This document shows, piece after piece, positions 1-9,185 of a stretch of DNA of 64,000 nucleotides (position 1 is the first letter of the stretch; each line of letters begins with the position of its first letter). The notes below the pieces were generated by a model. The model was given only the letters and a program-made list of their open reading frames with translations. It did not search any database and had not been told where the DNA came from. The position numbers and the translations under genes were made by a program. Where the stretch lies: assembly GCF_036227325.1 (NCBI RefSeq), contig NZ_CP109467.1:1612001-1676000 (forward strand). Reading direction: 5' to 3'. Source of the DNA: Streptomyces sp. NBC_01465. Lineage in GTDB: Bacteria; Actinomycetota; Actinomycetes; Streptomycetales; Streptomycetaceae.

Positions 1-21
1 CGGAGCTGGCGGCGCCCATGA
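1..21 (+). CDS. zwf: 3' end of glucose-6-phosphate dehydrogenase (partial)
   Basis: Only the last six codons and a TGA stop lie in the window. The frame reads RSWRRP and stops at 19-21, overlapping the opcA ATG as ATGA. The identification rests mainly on context: opcA directly follows zwf in actinomycetes, and the two are translationally coupled. The Trp-Arg-Arg-Pro ending is typical of what I remember for Streptomyces Zwf, but six residues cannot prove it. Confidence 0.5.
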   Translation, partial: RSWRRP

Positions 22-1067
22 AAATCGACCTGACCGAAACCACGGCCAGCAAGGTCAACAAGGCCCTCGTGCAGGGGCGCCGCGCGATCGGCACCCCGGC
101 CGTCGGCATGGTGCTGACCCTCGTCATCGTCACCGACGAGGAGAACGCCTACGACGCGCTCAAGGCCGCCAACGACGCCTCGCGCGAGCACCCTTCGCGC
201 ACCCTGGTCGTCATCAAGCGGGTCTCGCGCTCGCCGCGCGACCGCGCCAAGGCGCGCCTCGACGCCGAGGTGCGGGTGGGCTCGGACGCGGGCACCGGTG
301 AGACGGTCGTCCTGCGGCTGTACGGCGAAGTCCTGCACCACGCCCAGTCGGTGGTCCTGCCGCTGCTGCTGCCCGATGCCCCCGTGGTCGTCTGGTGGCC
401 GGTGAACGCACCGCTGGACCCGGCGAAGGACCCGCTCGGTGCACTGGCCCAGCGCCGTGTCACCGACTCGTACGCCGCCGAGCAGCCGATCCACGAGCTG
501 ACCGCGCGCGCCGCGACGTACACCCCGGGCGACACCGACCTGTCGTGGTCGCGCATCACCCCGTGGCGTTCGATGCTCGCCGCTGCCCTTGACCAGGTGG
601 CCGCGAAGATCACCGCGGTCGAGGTGGAGGGCGAGGAGTTCAATCCGAGCTGCGAGCTGCTCGCCATGTGGCTGGCCGAGCGCCTCGGCGTTCCGGTACG
701 CCGCACGATCTCGGCGGGCCCCGGACTCACGGCCGTACGGCTGGAGTCGGACCACGGCCCGATCGTCCTCGACCGTGCCGACGGCTCGCTGGCCACGCTC
801 TCCATGCAGGGCCAGCCGGACCGTGCGGTGGCGCTGAAGCGGCGCGAGACCTCGGAGCTGCTCGCCGAGGAGCTGCGCCGGCTCGACCCGGACGACACCT
901 ATGCGGCCGCGCTGGCGTACGGCGTCGACCGGCTGGGCGAGACCAGTGCCGCGGCGGTGCCGGCCGAGTCCGACGAGAAGCCTGTCGTCTCCGAGGCCCA
1001 GTCCGTCGCGGCGAAGAAGACCGCCGCGAAGAAGGCTGCTCCGGCCAAGAGGGCGGCGTCGAAGTGA
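18..1067 (+). CDS. opcA: OpcA, glucose-6-phosphate dehydrogenase assembly protein
   Basis: OpcA binds and activates glucose-6-phosphate dehydrogenase, the first enzyme of the oxidative pentose phosphate pathway, in actinobacteria and cyanobacteria. The 349-residue protein has the family's usual length and a hydrophobic core segment around residues 110-130 (VVLPLLLPDAPVVVWWP). The start is the ATG coupled to the upstream stop by ATGA. An oddity is the extreme C-terminus, about 20 residues of Lys-Ala repeats (KKTAAKKAAPAKRAASK), a histone-H1-like basic tail that UvrA in this window also carries. The gene runs into pgl with a 4-bp GTGA overlap, so zwf-opcA-pgl is one coupled operon supplying NADPH. 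Confidence 0.93.
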   Translation: MKIDLTETTASKVNKALVQGRRAIGTPAVGMVLTLVIVTDEENAYDALKAANDASREHPSRTLVVIKRVSRSPRDRAKARLDAEVRVGSDAGTGETVVLRLYGEVLHHAQSVVLPLLLPDAPVVVWWPVNAPLDPAKDPLGALAQRRVTDSYAAEQPIHELTARAATYTPGDTDLSWSRITPWRSMLAAALDQVAAKITAVEVEGEEFNPSCELLAMWLAERLGVPVRRTISAGPGLTAVRLESDHGPIVLDRADGSLATLSMQGQPDRAVALKRRETSELLAEELRRLDPDDTYAAALAYGVDRLGETSAAAVPAESDEKPVVSEAQSVAAKKTAAKKAAPAKRAASK

Positions 1068-1846
1068 GTGCTGTTCCGCAACTTGTCGTCCACCGCGACA
1101 AGGAGCTGATGGCGCAGGCCACGGCGGCCCGGCTGATCACGAAGATCCTGGACGCCCAGGCTTCGCGCGGCTCGGCGTCCGTGGTCCTCACGGGCGGCCG
1201 CAACGGCAACGGTCTGCTGGCCGCCCTGGCCTCCTCGCCGGCCCGGGACGCGATCGACTGGTCGCGCCTGGACCTGTGGTGGGGCGACGAGCGGTTCCTG
1301 CCCGAGGGCGATCCGGAGCGCAATGTCACGCAGGCCCGTGAGGCCCTGCTGGACGCCGTTCCGCTCGACCCGAAGCGGGTGCACGCGATGGCGGCCTCCG
1401 ACGGCGAGTTCGGCAACGACGTGGAGGCCGCGGCCGCCGCGTACGCCGCCGAACTGGCCGCCGCGGCGGGCCCGGAAGACCATGGTCCGGTCCCGACGTT
1501 CGATGTTCTGATGCTGGGGGTCGGCCCGGACACGCATGTGGCCTCGCTCTTCCCCGAGCTCCCTGCCGTACGGGAGACCGAGCGCACCGTGGTCGGTGTG
1601 CACGGCGCCCCGAAGCCGCCGCCCGTCCGCATCTCGCTGACGCTGCCCGCCATCCGGGCGGCGCGTGAGGTATGGCTGCTGGCGGCGGGTGCGGACAAGG
1701 CGGGGGCGGCAGCTGTCGCCCTGTCCGGCGCCGGGGAGATCCAGGCGCCCGCAGCGGGTGCGTACGGCCGCAGCAGGACGCTGTGGCTGCTGGACTCGGC
1801 AGCGGCTTCCGAACTGCCGCCGCAGCTCTACCCGCCGACCGCCTAG
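1064..1846 (+). CDS. pgl: 6-phosphogluconolactonase
   Basis: Hydrolyses 6-phosphogluconolactone, the second step of the oxidative pentose phosphate pathway, in the cytoplasm. The 260-residue protein has the family hallmarks: VVLTGGRNGNGLL near the N-terminus, WWGDERFLP around residue 70 and the LGVGPDTHVASLFP segment near residue 150. The start chosen is GTG 1064, which overlaps the opcA stop (GTGA). The open frame extends far upstream inside opcA, but that part is a shadow. The family motif usually reads GMGPDGHTASLFPG; here it is LGVGPDTHVASLFP, a mild variation. A strong terminator follows. Confidence 0.93.
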   Translation: MSAVPQLVVHRDKELMAQATAARLITKILDAQASRGSASVVLTGGRNGNGLLAALASSPARDAIDWSRLDLWWGDERFLPEGDPERNVTQAREALLDAVPLDPKRVHAMAASDGEFGNDVEAAAAAYAAELAAAAGPEDHGPVPTFDVLMLGVGPDTHVASLFPELPAVRETERTVVGVHGAPKPPPVRISLTLPAIRAAREVWLLAAGADKAGAAAVALSGAGEIQAPAAGAYGRSRTLWLLDSAAASELPPQLYPPTA

Positions 1847-1862
1847 CGGTCGCTGCAACGCG

Positions 1863-1900
1863 GACCGGCCCGCACTCCCCGAGGGGAGTGCGGGCCGGTC
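1863..1900. terminator. Terminator between convergent pgl and pgi
   Basis: A long GC-rich hairpin: the arm GACCGGCCCGCACTCCCC and its near-exact complement GGGAGTGCGGGCCGGTC flank a loop of about 3 bases, followed by TTCTGTTT on the plus strand. It lies between the ends of two converging genes and can serve both. Confidence 0.8.
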
Positions 1901-1918
1901 TTCTGTTTGCGGGACCTG

Positions 1919-3580
1919 TCAACGGCCGCGCAGAGCGCGGTACTTCGAGACAAGCGCCGCGGTGGAACTGTCCAGCTGCTCGCCGCCGGTGCCCTCGACC
2001 AGGACCGGCTCGACCTTCTTGGCGAGGACCTTGCCGAGCTCGACTCCCCACTGGTCGAAGGAGTCGATGTTCCAGATGGCGCCCTGGACGAACACCTTGT
2101 GCTCGTACAGTGCGATCAGCTGGCCGAGCACGGACGGGGTGAGGTTCTCCGCCAGGATCGTGGTCGTCGGGTGGTTGCCCTTGAACGTCTTGTGCGGCAC
2201 GAGCTCCTCGGCCACGCCCTCGGCCCGTACCTCCTCGGGCGTCTTGCCGAAGGCCAGGGCCTGCGTCTGGGCGAAGAAGTTGGCCATCAGCAGGTCGTGC
2301 TGGGCGACCAGTCCGGGCTGGAGGTCGGCGACCGGGCGGGCGAAGGCGATGAAGTCCGCCGGGATCACCTTGGTGCCCTGGTGGATCAACTGGTAGTACG
2401 CATGCTGCCCGTTGGTGCCCGGCGTGCCCCAGACGACCGGCCCGGTCTGCCACTGGACCGGGTTGCCGTCGCGGTCGACGGACTTGCCGTTGGACTCCAT
2501 GTCGAGCTGCTGGAGGTAGGCCGTGAACTTGGAGAGGTAGTGCGAGTACGGCAGGACCGCGTGCGACTGGGCGTCGAAGAACGCCCCGTACCAGACGCCC
2601 AGCAGGCCGAGCAGCAGCGGCACGTTCTCCTCGGCGGGGGCGGTGCGGAAGTGCTCGTCGACGAGGTGGAAGCCGTCGAGCATCTCGCGGAAGGCCTCCG
2701 GGCCGATGGCGATCATCAGCGAGAGGCCGATGGCGGAGTCGAAGGAGTACCGCCCGCCGACCCAGTCCCAGAACTCGAACATGTTCGCCGTGTCGATGCC
2801 GAAGTCGGAGACCTTCTCGGCGTTGGTCGACAGCGCCACGAAGTGCTTGGCGACGGCGTCCTGATCGGCCTTCAGCTCGGTGAGGAGCCAATTGCGCGCG
2901 GAGGTGGCGTTGGTGATGGTCTCGATGGTGGTGAAGGTCTTGGACGCGATGATGAACAGCGTCTCGGCCGCGTCCAAGTCCCGTACGGCCTCGTGGAGAT
3001 CGGCGCCGTCGACGTTGGAGACGAAGCGGACCGTGAGCCCGCGGTCGGTGAAGGAGCGCAGCGCCTCGTACGCCATCGCGGGACCGAGGTCGGAGCCCCC
3101 GATGCCGATGTTGACGACGTTCTTGATGCGCTTGCCGGTGTGCCCGGTCCACTCCCCCGACCTGACCCGCTCCGAGAAGCCGGCCATCTTGTCGAGCACG
3201 GCGTGCACGCCCGGGACGACGTTCTCCCCGTCCACCTCGACCACGGCACCGCGCGGGGCGCGCAGCGCGGTGTGCAGGACGGCACGGTCCTCGGTGGTGT
3301 TGATCTTCTCGCCGCGGAACATGGCGTCCCGCAGCTCCGCGACCCCGGTCGCCGCGGCCAGCTCACGGAGCAGGCCGAGCGTCTCGTCGGTCACCAGGTG
3401 CTTGGAGTAGTCGAGATACAGGTCGCCGACCTGCAGGGTCCAGCCGCTGCCGCGGCCCGGATCGGCGTCGAACAGCTCCCGCAGATGGGTCTCGCCCAGC
3501 TGCTCCCGGTGCTTGCCCAAGGCAGTCCACTCGGGCATCTGGTTGAGCTTGGTGCGGCCTTCTGCGTTCATCTCGGACAT
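1919..3580 (-). CDS. pgi: Glucose-6-phosphate isomerase
   Basis: Interconverts glucose-6-phosphate and fructose-6-phosphate, joining glycolysis to the pentose phosphate genes that converge on it. The 553-residue length is normal. Visible family motifs are the first phosphoglucose isomerase signature [12 protein letters not shown] (preceded by IGIGGSD), KTFTTIET, the [12 protein letters not shown] segment and, near the C-terminus, the second signature ending [11 protein letters not shown]. The start is ATG 3580; a second ATG three codons in is also possible. It stands alone, with a transporter about 50 bp upstream on the same strand. Confidence 0.96.
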   Translation of the reverse strand: MSEMNAEGRTKLNQMPEWTALGKHREQLGETHLRELFDADPGRGSGWTLQVGDLYLDYSKHLVTDETLGLLRELAAATGVAELRDAMFRGEKINTTEDRAVLHTALRAPRGAVVEVDGENVVPGVHAVLDKMAGFSERVRSGEWTGHTGKRIKNVVNIGIGGSDLGPAMAYEALRSFTDRGLTVRFVSNVDGADLHEAVRDLDAAETLFIIASKTFTTIETITNATSARNWLLTELKADQDAVAKHFVALSTNAEKVSDFGIDTANMFEFWDWVGGRYSFDSAIGLSLMIAIGPEAFREMLDGFHLVDEHFRTAPAEENVPLLLGLLGVWYGAFFDAQSHAVLPYSHYLSKFTAYLQQLDMESNGKSVDRDGNPVQWQTGPVVWGTPGTNGQHAYYQLIHQGTKVIPADFIAFARPVADLQPGLVAQHDLLMANFFAQTQALAFGKTPEEVRAEGVAEELVPHKTFKGNHPTTTILAENLTPSVLGQLIALYEHKVFVQGAIWNIDSFDQWGVELGKVLAKKVEPVLVEGTGGEQLDSSTAALVSKYRALRGR

Positions 3581-3628
3581 CAGTCCATTCTTCTCGAACC
3601 TGCGTACATGCCCCGCTGCACATCCAAC

Positions 3629-4837
3629 CTAAAGGATCTGACGTGCAAGTGACGCGACGGCAGCCACGAAGAGGCCGGCCGCCATGAGGGCGGGTGTGTT
3701 CAGTCCCCAGGCGGCGGCCACGAAGCCGCCGATCAGCGCACCGACCGGGGCTCCGCCCGTCGAGAGCGTACGAAAGGCCGAGCTGATCCGGCCGACCATC
3801 GCCTCCGGGCTGCGCTGCTGCATCAGCGTCACCTGGTTCACGTTCCACACCATCCCGCATATTCCGAACACCGCCATGGCCGCGATCGTTACCCAGAGCT
3901 CGCGGACGGTTCCCATGGCCGCCAGGCAGCAGCACTGGACCGTCCCTGCGGCGAAGACGCTCCGCATCCGCCCGATGCGCTCCGCGAGCCTGCGCGCCAG
4001 GAGCCCGCCGAGCAGGCTGCCCGCCCCGTATCCGGTGATGGCCGCCGCATAACCGGCCTGTGCGGCCCCGAGCCACCCCGTGACCTGGAGGACCAGCGTG
4101 GCGATGAGGGCGCCCATGCCGATGTTGCAGAGCGTGGTCGCGACACAGAGCGCGCGCAGCGTCCTGTCGTGCCACAGCACCCGTATCCCCTCGGCGATGT
4201 CCCCGCGCAGGGTGGCTCCCGCGGCCCTGGGCGGCCGCTCGGGGGCCGCGAGGCGCAGGGAGGCGACCAGGGCGGCCGCCAGGACGTACGAGGAGGCGTC
4301 GACGGCGTACGGCACGGCCGCGCCCGCCACCAGGAGCACCGGCACCAGCGGTGCGGCCACGAAGCCGCCCACGATCTGCTGTGCGGTCATCAGCCGGGCA
4401 TTGGCGCTGCCCAGTGCGTCCGTGGGCACCAGGGAGGGCAGCAGGGCGGTCGCGGCGTTGTCGAAGAGCGTCTGGAGGGTGGTGAGCGCGAAGGCCAGCG
4501 CGATCAGCAGGGCGATCGACGCATGGCCCAGACCCACCGCCACCGCGAAGCCGGCCATCAGCGCGCCCCGCACCAGGTCGACGGACCACATGGCCCGCCG
4601 CTGGTCCACCCGGTCGGCGATCGCACCGCCGAGCAGCCCGAACAGCAGCCAGGGCAGATAGCCGCAGACCGTCACCAACGACACCAGAACCGGGTCGCGC
4701 GTCAACGAGGCGGCGAGCAGCGGCATCGCGGCGGTGCGCAGCGAGTCGCCGAACTTGGAGACGACGGCCGCGCTCCACAGCCGCCCGAACCCCCCGCGCC
4801 AGGCCGGCGCCCTCACCTCTGCAACCGCTGTTGTCAC
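3629..4837 (-). CDS. Major facilitator superfamily transporter
   Basis: A 402-residue integral membrane protein with about 12 hydrophobic helices and the MFS loop 2-3 motif in the form GAIADRVDQRRAM (residues about 71-83). It resembles enterobactin-exporter/macrolide-efflux-type MFS permeases; the substrate cannot be told. The start is a GTG preceded by a GGGAGG ribosome site. The striking point is regulation: 30 bp upstream lies TTGTCAGTGGC-N6-TACGGT, a match to the actinobacterial DNA-damage (PafBC-type) promoter also seen upstream of uvrB and ogt here. That suggests induction by DNA damage, perhaps export of a damaging compound (inference). Confidence 0.85.
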   Translation of the reverse strand: MTTAVAEVRAPAWRGGFGRLWSAAVVSKFGDSLRTAAMPLLAASLTRDPVLVSLVTVCGYLPWLLFGLLGGAIADRVDQRRAMWSVDLVRGALMAGFAVAVGLGHASIALLIALAFALTTLQTLFDNAATALLPSLVPTDALGSANARLMTAQQIVGGFVAAPLVPVLLVAGAAVPYAVDASSYVLAAALVASLRLAAPERPPRAAGATLRGDIAEGIRVLWHDRTLRALCVATTLCNIGMGALIATLVLQVTGWLGAAQAGYAAAITGYGAGSLLGGLLARRLAERIGRMRSVFAAGTVQCCCLAAMGTVRELWVTIAAMAVFGICGMVWNVNQVTLMQQRSPEAMVGRISSAFRTLSTGGAPVGALIGGFVAAAWGLNTPALMAAGLFVAAVASLARQIL

Positions 4838-4866
4838 AACTTCCCCTCCCGGTCCGCTTCTTCACG

Positions 4867-4889
4867 ACCGTAAGGGGTGCCACTGACAA
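4867..4889 (-). promoter_or_regulatory. DNA-damage-type promoter of the MFS gene
   Basis: On the minus strand TTGTCAGTGGC, six bases, TACGGT. This fits the RecA-independent mycobacterial/Streptomyces damage promoter consensus (TTGTCAGTGGC-N6-TA). Transcription would begin around 4860, leaving a short leader that holds the GGGAGG ribosome site. Confidence 0.7.
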
Positions 4890-4904
4890 CGCGGCCTTCA
4901 ACGC

Positions 4905-4942
4905 GGTCCGGCCGGACACCCCTTGAGGTGTCCGGCCGGACC
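4905..4942 (-). terminator. rbpA terminator
   Basis: A 16-bp perfect stem (GGTCCGGCCGGACACC and its complement) with a 6-base loop, just after the rbpA stop. No strong T-tract follows, which is common in Streptomyces. Confidence 0.75.
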
Positions 4943-4951
4943 GGTACGTCG

Positions 4952-5287
4952 TTAGATCTCGCCCCGCAGCTTCGCGAGTGCCTCGGCGAGGATCGCCTCG
5001 CCGTCCGCATCGCTGCGCCGCTCCCGTACGTACGCGAGGTGCGTCTTGTACGGCTCGGTGCGCGGCGGGTCCGGCGGGTTGTCGCGGTCCTGGCCGGCCG
5101 GGAACCCGCAGCGCGGGCAGTCCCAAGTCTCCGGAACCTGTGCGTCGCTGGCGAAGCTCGGCTGCGTCTCGTGCCCGTTCGAGCACCAGAAGGAGATGCG
5201 GAGACGCGGCGCGGACTCGCCCCGCTCGGCCTCACCCATCGGCCCCGCGCCGACCCGGCTGCCCCGGATCGCGTTGCCACTTGCCAC
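4952..5287 (-). CDS. rbpA: RNA polymerase-binding protein RbpA
   Basis: RbpA binds RNA polymerase and the principal sigma factor and stabilises the open promoter complex; it is an actinobacterial general transcription activator and affects rifampicin sensitivity. The 111-residue protein starts MASGNAIRGSRVG and carries a zinc-ribbon-like core with cysteines in FWCSNGHE and DCPRCG, then the C-terminal helix region (sigma-interacting) ending in EALAKLRGEI. The start is GTG 5287 behind GGGAG. It is downstream of secG on the same strand with a 90-bp gap, in the position usual for Streptomyces. Confidence 0.95.
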   Translation of the reverse strand: MASGNAIRGSRVGAGPMGEAERGESAPRLRISFWCSNGHETQPSFASDAQVPETWDCPRCGFPAGQDRDNPPDPPRTEPYKTHLAYVRERRSDADGEAILAEALAKLRGEI

Positions 5288-5377
5288 GGTGTAACTCCCT
5301 GCGTGATGGTGCTCGAAGATGCCCCAGTCTACGTAAGGCCCAACGCACGTCCAGCGATTGGAGTTACTCGCAGCTCA

Positions 5378-5614
5378 TCAGCTGTCGAGCTTCATGACCA
5401 GACCCAGTACGACAATGCACGCGAACCAGAGCAGACCCACCACCACGGTGATGCGGTCGAGGTTGCGCTCGGCGACCGAGGAGCCGCCGACGGACGACTG
5501 CATTCCGCCACCGAACATGTCGGAAAGACCGCCGCCCTTCCCCTTGTGCATCAGCACGAGCAGCATCAGCAGCAGGCTGAAGACAATCAGGGCGATCGAG
5601 AAGCCCATAACCAC
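5378..5614 (-). CDS. secG: Preprotein translocase subunit SecG
   Basis: Small membrane subunit of the SecYEG protein export channel. The 78-residue protein has two transmembrane helices (about residues 3-20 and 55-74) around the cytoplasmic loop HKGKGGGLSDMFGGG, which is diagnostic for SecG. The GTG start at 5614 is preferred because GAGGAAG lies 11 bases before it; the ATG two codons later would be too far from the ribosome site. The longer open frame upstream has no SecG similarity. It lies between tpiA and rbpA. Confidence 0.93.
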   Translation of the reverse strand: MVMGFSIALIVFSLLLMLLVLMHKGKGGGLSDMFGGGMQSSVGGSSVAERNLDRITVVVGLLWFACIVVLGLVMKLDS

Positions 5615-5663
5615 GGCTGAACCAACTTCCTCGGACTCGGACAGGTGCTGTAACAGGTGCCTG

Positions 5664-5714
5664 AAAAATACTGCGGGGGCCGGGCGGCTGTTGTCCAGCC
5701 TGCTCGGCCCCCGC
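5664..5714 (-). terminator. Rho-independent terminator of the pgk-tpiA operon
   Basis: On the minus strand the stem GCGGGGGCCGAGC / GCCCGGCCCCCGC is followed by TATTTTTC, one of the few classical terminators with a real T-tract in the window. It separates tpiA from secG. Confidence 0.85.
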
Positions 5715-5745
5715 AAGGGTACGACGGATCCGCGCTACCGCATAC

Positions 5746-6525
5746 TCACTGGTCGCGGAAGCGGACGATCTTGACGAACTCTTCGGCGTCGAGCGCCGCG
5801 CCGCCGATCAGGGCGCCGTCCACGTCGGGCTGCGCCATGATCGCCGCGACGTTGCCGGACTTGACGCTGCCGCCGTACTGGATACGGACCGCGTCGGCCA
5901 GCTCCTGCGAGTACAGCTCGGCAAGACGGACGCGGATCGCCCCGCAGACCTCCTGAGCGTCCTCGGGGGTGGCGACCTCGCCGGTGCCGATCGCCCAGAC
6001 CGGCTCGTAGGCGATGACGATGGACTCGGCCTGCTCGGCCGGGATGTCCTTCAGGCCGCCGTCGAGCTGCGCGAGGGTGTAGGCGACCTGGTTTCCGGCC
6101 TTGCGGATGTCCAGGCCCTCGCCGACGCAGAGGATCGGGGTCAGGCCGTGCTTGTACGCGGCCTTCACCTTGGCGTTGCAGACCTCGTCGTTCTCGGCGT
6201 GGTACTGGCGGCGCTCGCTGTGGCCGACGGCCACGTACGTGCACTTCAGCTTGGCCAGCATCGGGCCCGAGATCTCACCGGTGTACGCACCGGAGTCCTG
6301 CGCCGAGATGTCCTGGGCGCCGTACTTGATCTTGAGCTTGTCGCCGTCGACCAGGGTCTGCACGGAGCGCAGGTCGGTGAAGGGCGGCAGGACCGCGACC
6401 TCTACGGCGTCGTAGTCCTTGTCGGCGAGCGCGAACGCGAGCTTCTGGACGTGGGCGATGGCCTCGAGGTGGTTGAGGTTCATCTTCCAGTTGCCCGCCA
6501 TCAGCGGGGTGCGGGTGGTGCTCAT
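5746..6525 (-). CDS. tpiA: Triosephosphate isomerase
   Basis: Interconverts dihydroxyacetone phosphate and glyceraldehyde-3-phosphate. The 259-residue TIM barrel shows the N-terminal AGNWKMN (catalytic Lys and Asn), the catalytic His in VGHSERR, the catalytic Glu in [11 protein letters not shown] (loop 6), and the phosphate-binding [10 protein letters not shown] and GALIGGAAL. The ATG lies 6 bp after the pgk stop, with its ribosome site (GGAGGG) inside the end of pgk, so the two are cotranscribed and probably translationally coupled. Confidence 0.97.
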   Translation of the reverse strand: MSTTRTPLMAGNWKMNLNHLEAIAHVQKLAFALADKDYDAVEVAVLPPFTDLRSVQTLVDGDKLKIKYGAQDISAQDSGAYTGEISGPMLAKLKCTYVAVGHSERRQYHAENDEVCNAKVKAAYKHGLTPILCVGEGLDIRKAGNQVAYTLAQLDGGLKDIPAEQAESIVIAYEPVWAIGTGEVATPEDAQEVCGAIRVRLAELYSQELADAVRIQYGGSVKSGNVAAIMAQPDVDGALIGGAALDAEEFVKIVRFRDQ

Positions 6526-6531
6526 GGAAAG

Positions 6532-7743
6532 TCAGCCCTCCAGGGCGGCGAGGCCGGGGAGCGTCTTGCCCTCGAGGTACTCGAGGCTTGCGCCGCCACC
6601 GGTCGAGATGTGGCCGAAAGCGTTCTCGTCGAAGCCCAGGATGCGGACCGCGGCGGCGGAGTCGCCACCGCCGACGACGGTGAACGCCGGGGAGTCGAGG
6701 AGCGCCTGGGCGACTGCCTTGGTGCCCTCGGCGTAGTCGGGGTGCTCGAAGACGCCCATCGGACCGTTCCAGAAGACGGTTTCCGCGTCGGCGAGCTTCG
6801 ATGCGTACAGCTTGCGGGTCTCGGGACCGATGTCCAGACCCTCCTGGTCGGCCGGGATGGCGTCCGCGGCGACCGTGGTGGGGTTGGCCGGGGTCTTGCC
6901 CTTGAGGTCGGGGAACTCCGTGGAGACCAGGACGTCGACGGGGAGCACGAACTCCACACCCTTGGCCTTGGCGCGCTCCAGGTACTCCAGGACGACGGGG
7001 ACCTGGTCCTCCTGCAGCAGCGAGATGCCGACCTCGTGGCCCAGGGCCTTGAGGAAGGTGTACGCCATGCCGCCGCCGATCAGGATCCGGTCGGCCTTCT
7101 CCAGGAGGTGGTCGATGACCCCGAGCTTGTCGGAGACCTTGGCGCCGCCGAGGACGACCGCGTACGGGCGCTTGACGTCCGAGGTGAGCTTCTTGAGGAC
7201 GCCGACCTCGGTGGCGATGAGGTAGCCCGCGTAGTGGGGCAGCCGCGCCGGGAGGTCGAAGACGGAGGCGTGCTTGCGGTGCACGGCGCCGAAGCCGTCG
7301 CCGACGTACACGTCCGCGAGGGCGGCCAGCTGGTCCGCGAACTCGCCGCGCTCGGTGTCGTCCTTCGACGTCTCGCCGGCGTTGAACCGCAGGTTCTCGA
7401 TGACGGCGACCTGGCCGGGCTCGAGTCCGTTCACCGCGTCGTGCGCGGCGGGGCCGACCGTGTCCTGTGCGAACGCGACCGGGGCGCCCAGGAGTTCACC
7501 GAGGCGCTCGGCGGCCGGGAGGAGGGAGAACGCCGGGTCCGGGGCGCCCTTGGGGCGGCCGAGGTGCGAGGCCACGACGACCTTCGCGTCGGCGGCCAGC
7601 AGCGCCTTGACCGTCGGGAGGACGGCGCGGATACGGCCGTCGTCGGTGATGGTGGTGCCGTCGAGAGGCACGTTGAGGTCGGCGCGGACGAATACCCGCT
7701 TCCCGGCGACCCCTTCACTGAGGAGTTGGTCGATCGTCTTCAT
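6532..7743 (-). CDS. pgk: Phosphoglycerate kinase
   Basis: Transfers phosphate from 1,3-bisphosphoglycerate to ADP, the first ATP-yielding glycolytic step. The 403-residue protein has the signature KRVFVRADLNVPLDG at its N-terminus, the substrate-binding SHLGRPKG, and the nucleotide-binding VVGGGDSAAA near the end. The start chosen is the ATG of MKTIDQLL at 7743, with AGGAG seven bases upstream, instead of the longer frame that adds 16 unrelated residues. Gene order gap, pgk, tpiA on the minus strand forms the usual triose-phosphate cluster. Confidence 0.97.
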   Translation of the reverse strand: MKTIDQLLSEGVAGKRVFVRADLNVPLDGTTITDDGRIRAVLPTVKALLAADAKVVVASHLGRPKGAPDPAFSLLPAAERLGELLGAPVAFAQDTVGPAAHDAVNGLEPGQVAVIENLRFNAGETSKDDTERGEFADQLAALADVYVGDGFGAVHRKHASVFDLPARLPHYAGYLIATEVGVLKKLTSDVKRPYAVVLGGAKVSDKLGVIDHLLEKADRILIGGGMAYTFLKALGHEVGISLLQEDQVPVVLEYLERAKAKGVEFVLPVDVLVSTEFPDLKGKTPANPTTVAADAIPADQEGLDIGPETRKLYASKLADAETVFWNGPMGVFEHPDYAEGTKAVAQALLDSPAFTVVGGGDSAAAVRILGFDENAFGHISTGGGASLEYLEGKTLPGLAALEG

Positions 7744-7893
7744 ATTTCGACTCCTAGAGGGCTGCGCGACTTTCGGCGAAGCGCACAGCAACCGTCAATT
7801 GAGTAACCCCTACGGCGAGCAACCACATCCGCGAGAGCGGCGGCGGTTTAGCCGCAAAAGGGAGCCTCCTCGTGAGGCCTGATCACGTTAATC

Positions 7894-7946
7894 AACACAT
7901 ACAACAGGGCCCGGACGGCGCGACGTTGCGCCAGACCCGAGCCCTG
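7894..7946 (-). terminator. Probable terminator after gap
   Basis: An imperfect hairpin (CAGGGC...GCCCTG outer arms, GCGCAAC/GTCGCGC-type inner pairing) directly follows the gap stop codon, with TTGTATGTGTTGATT after it on the minus strand. It suggests gap ends its own transcript, separate from pgk-tpiA. Confidence 0.6.
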
Positions 7947-7967
7947 CTGCTCACTGCTTGGTGGTGC

Positions 7968-9185
<1,218 letters not shown>

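Noticed and set aside
6148..7806. A 552-residue plus-strand frame opposite tpiA and pgk
   Set aside because: Shadow of two clear glycolytic genes.
7905..7946. A riboswitch in the gap-pgk interval
   Set aside because: The only clear structure is a hairpin just after the gap stop, best read as a terminator.
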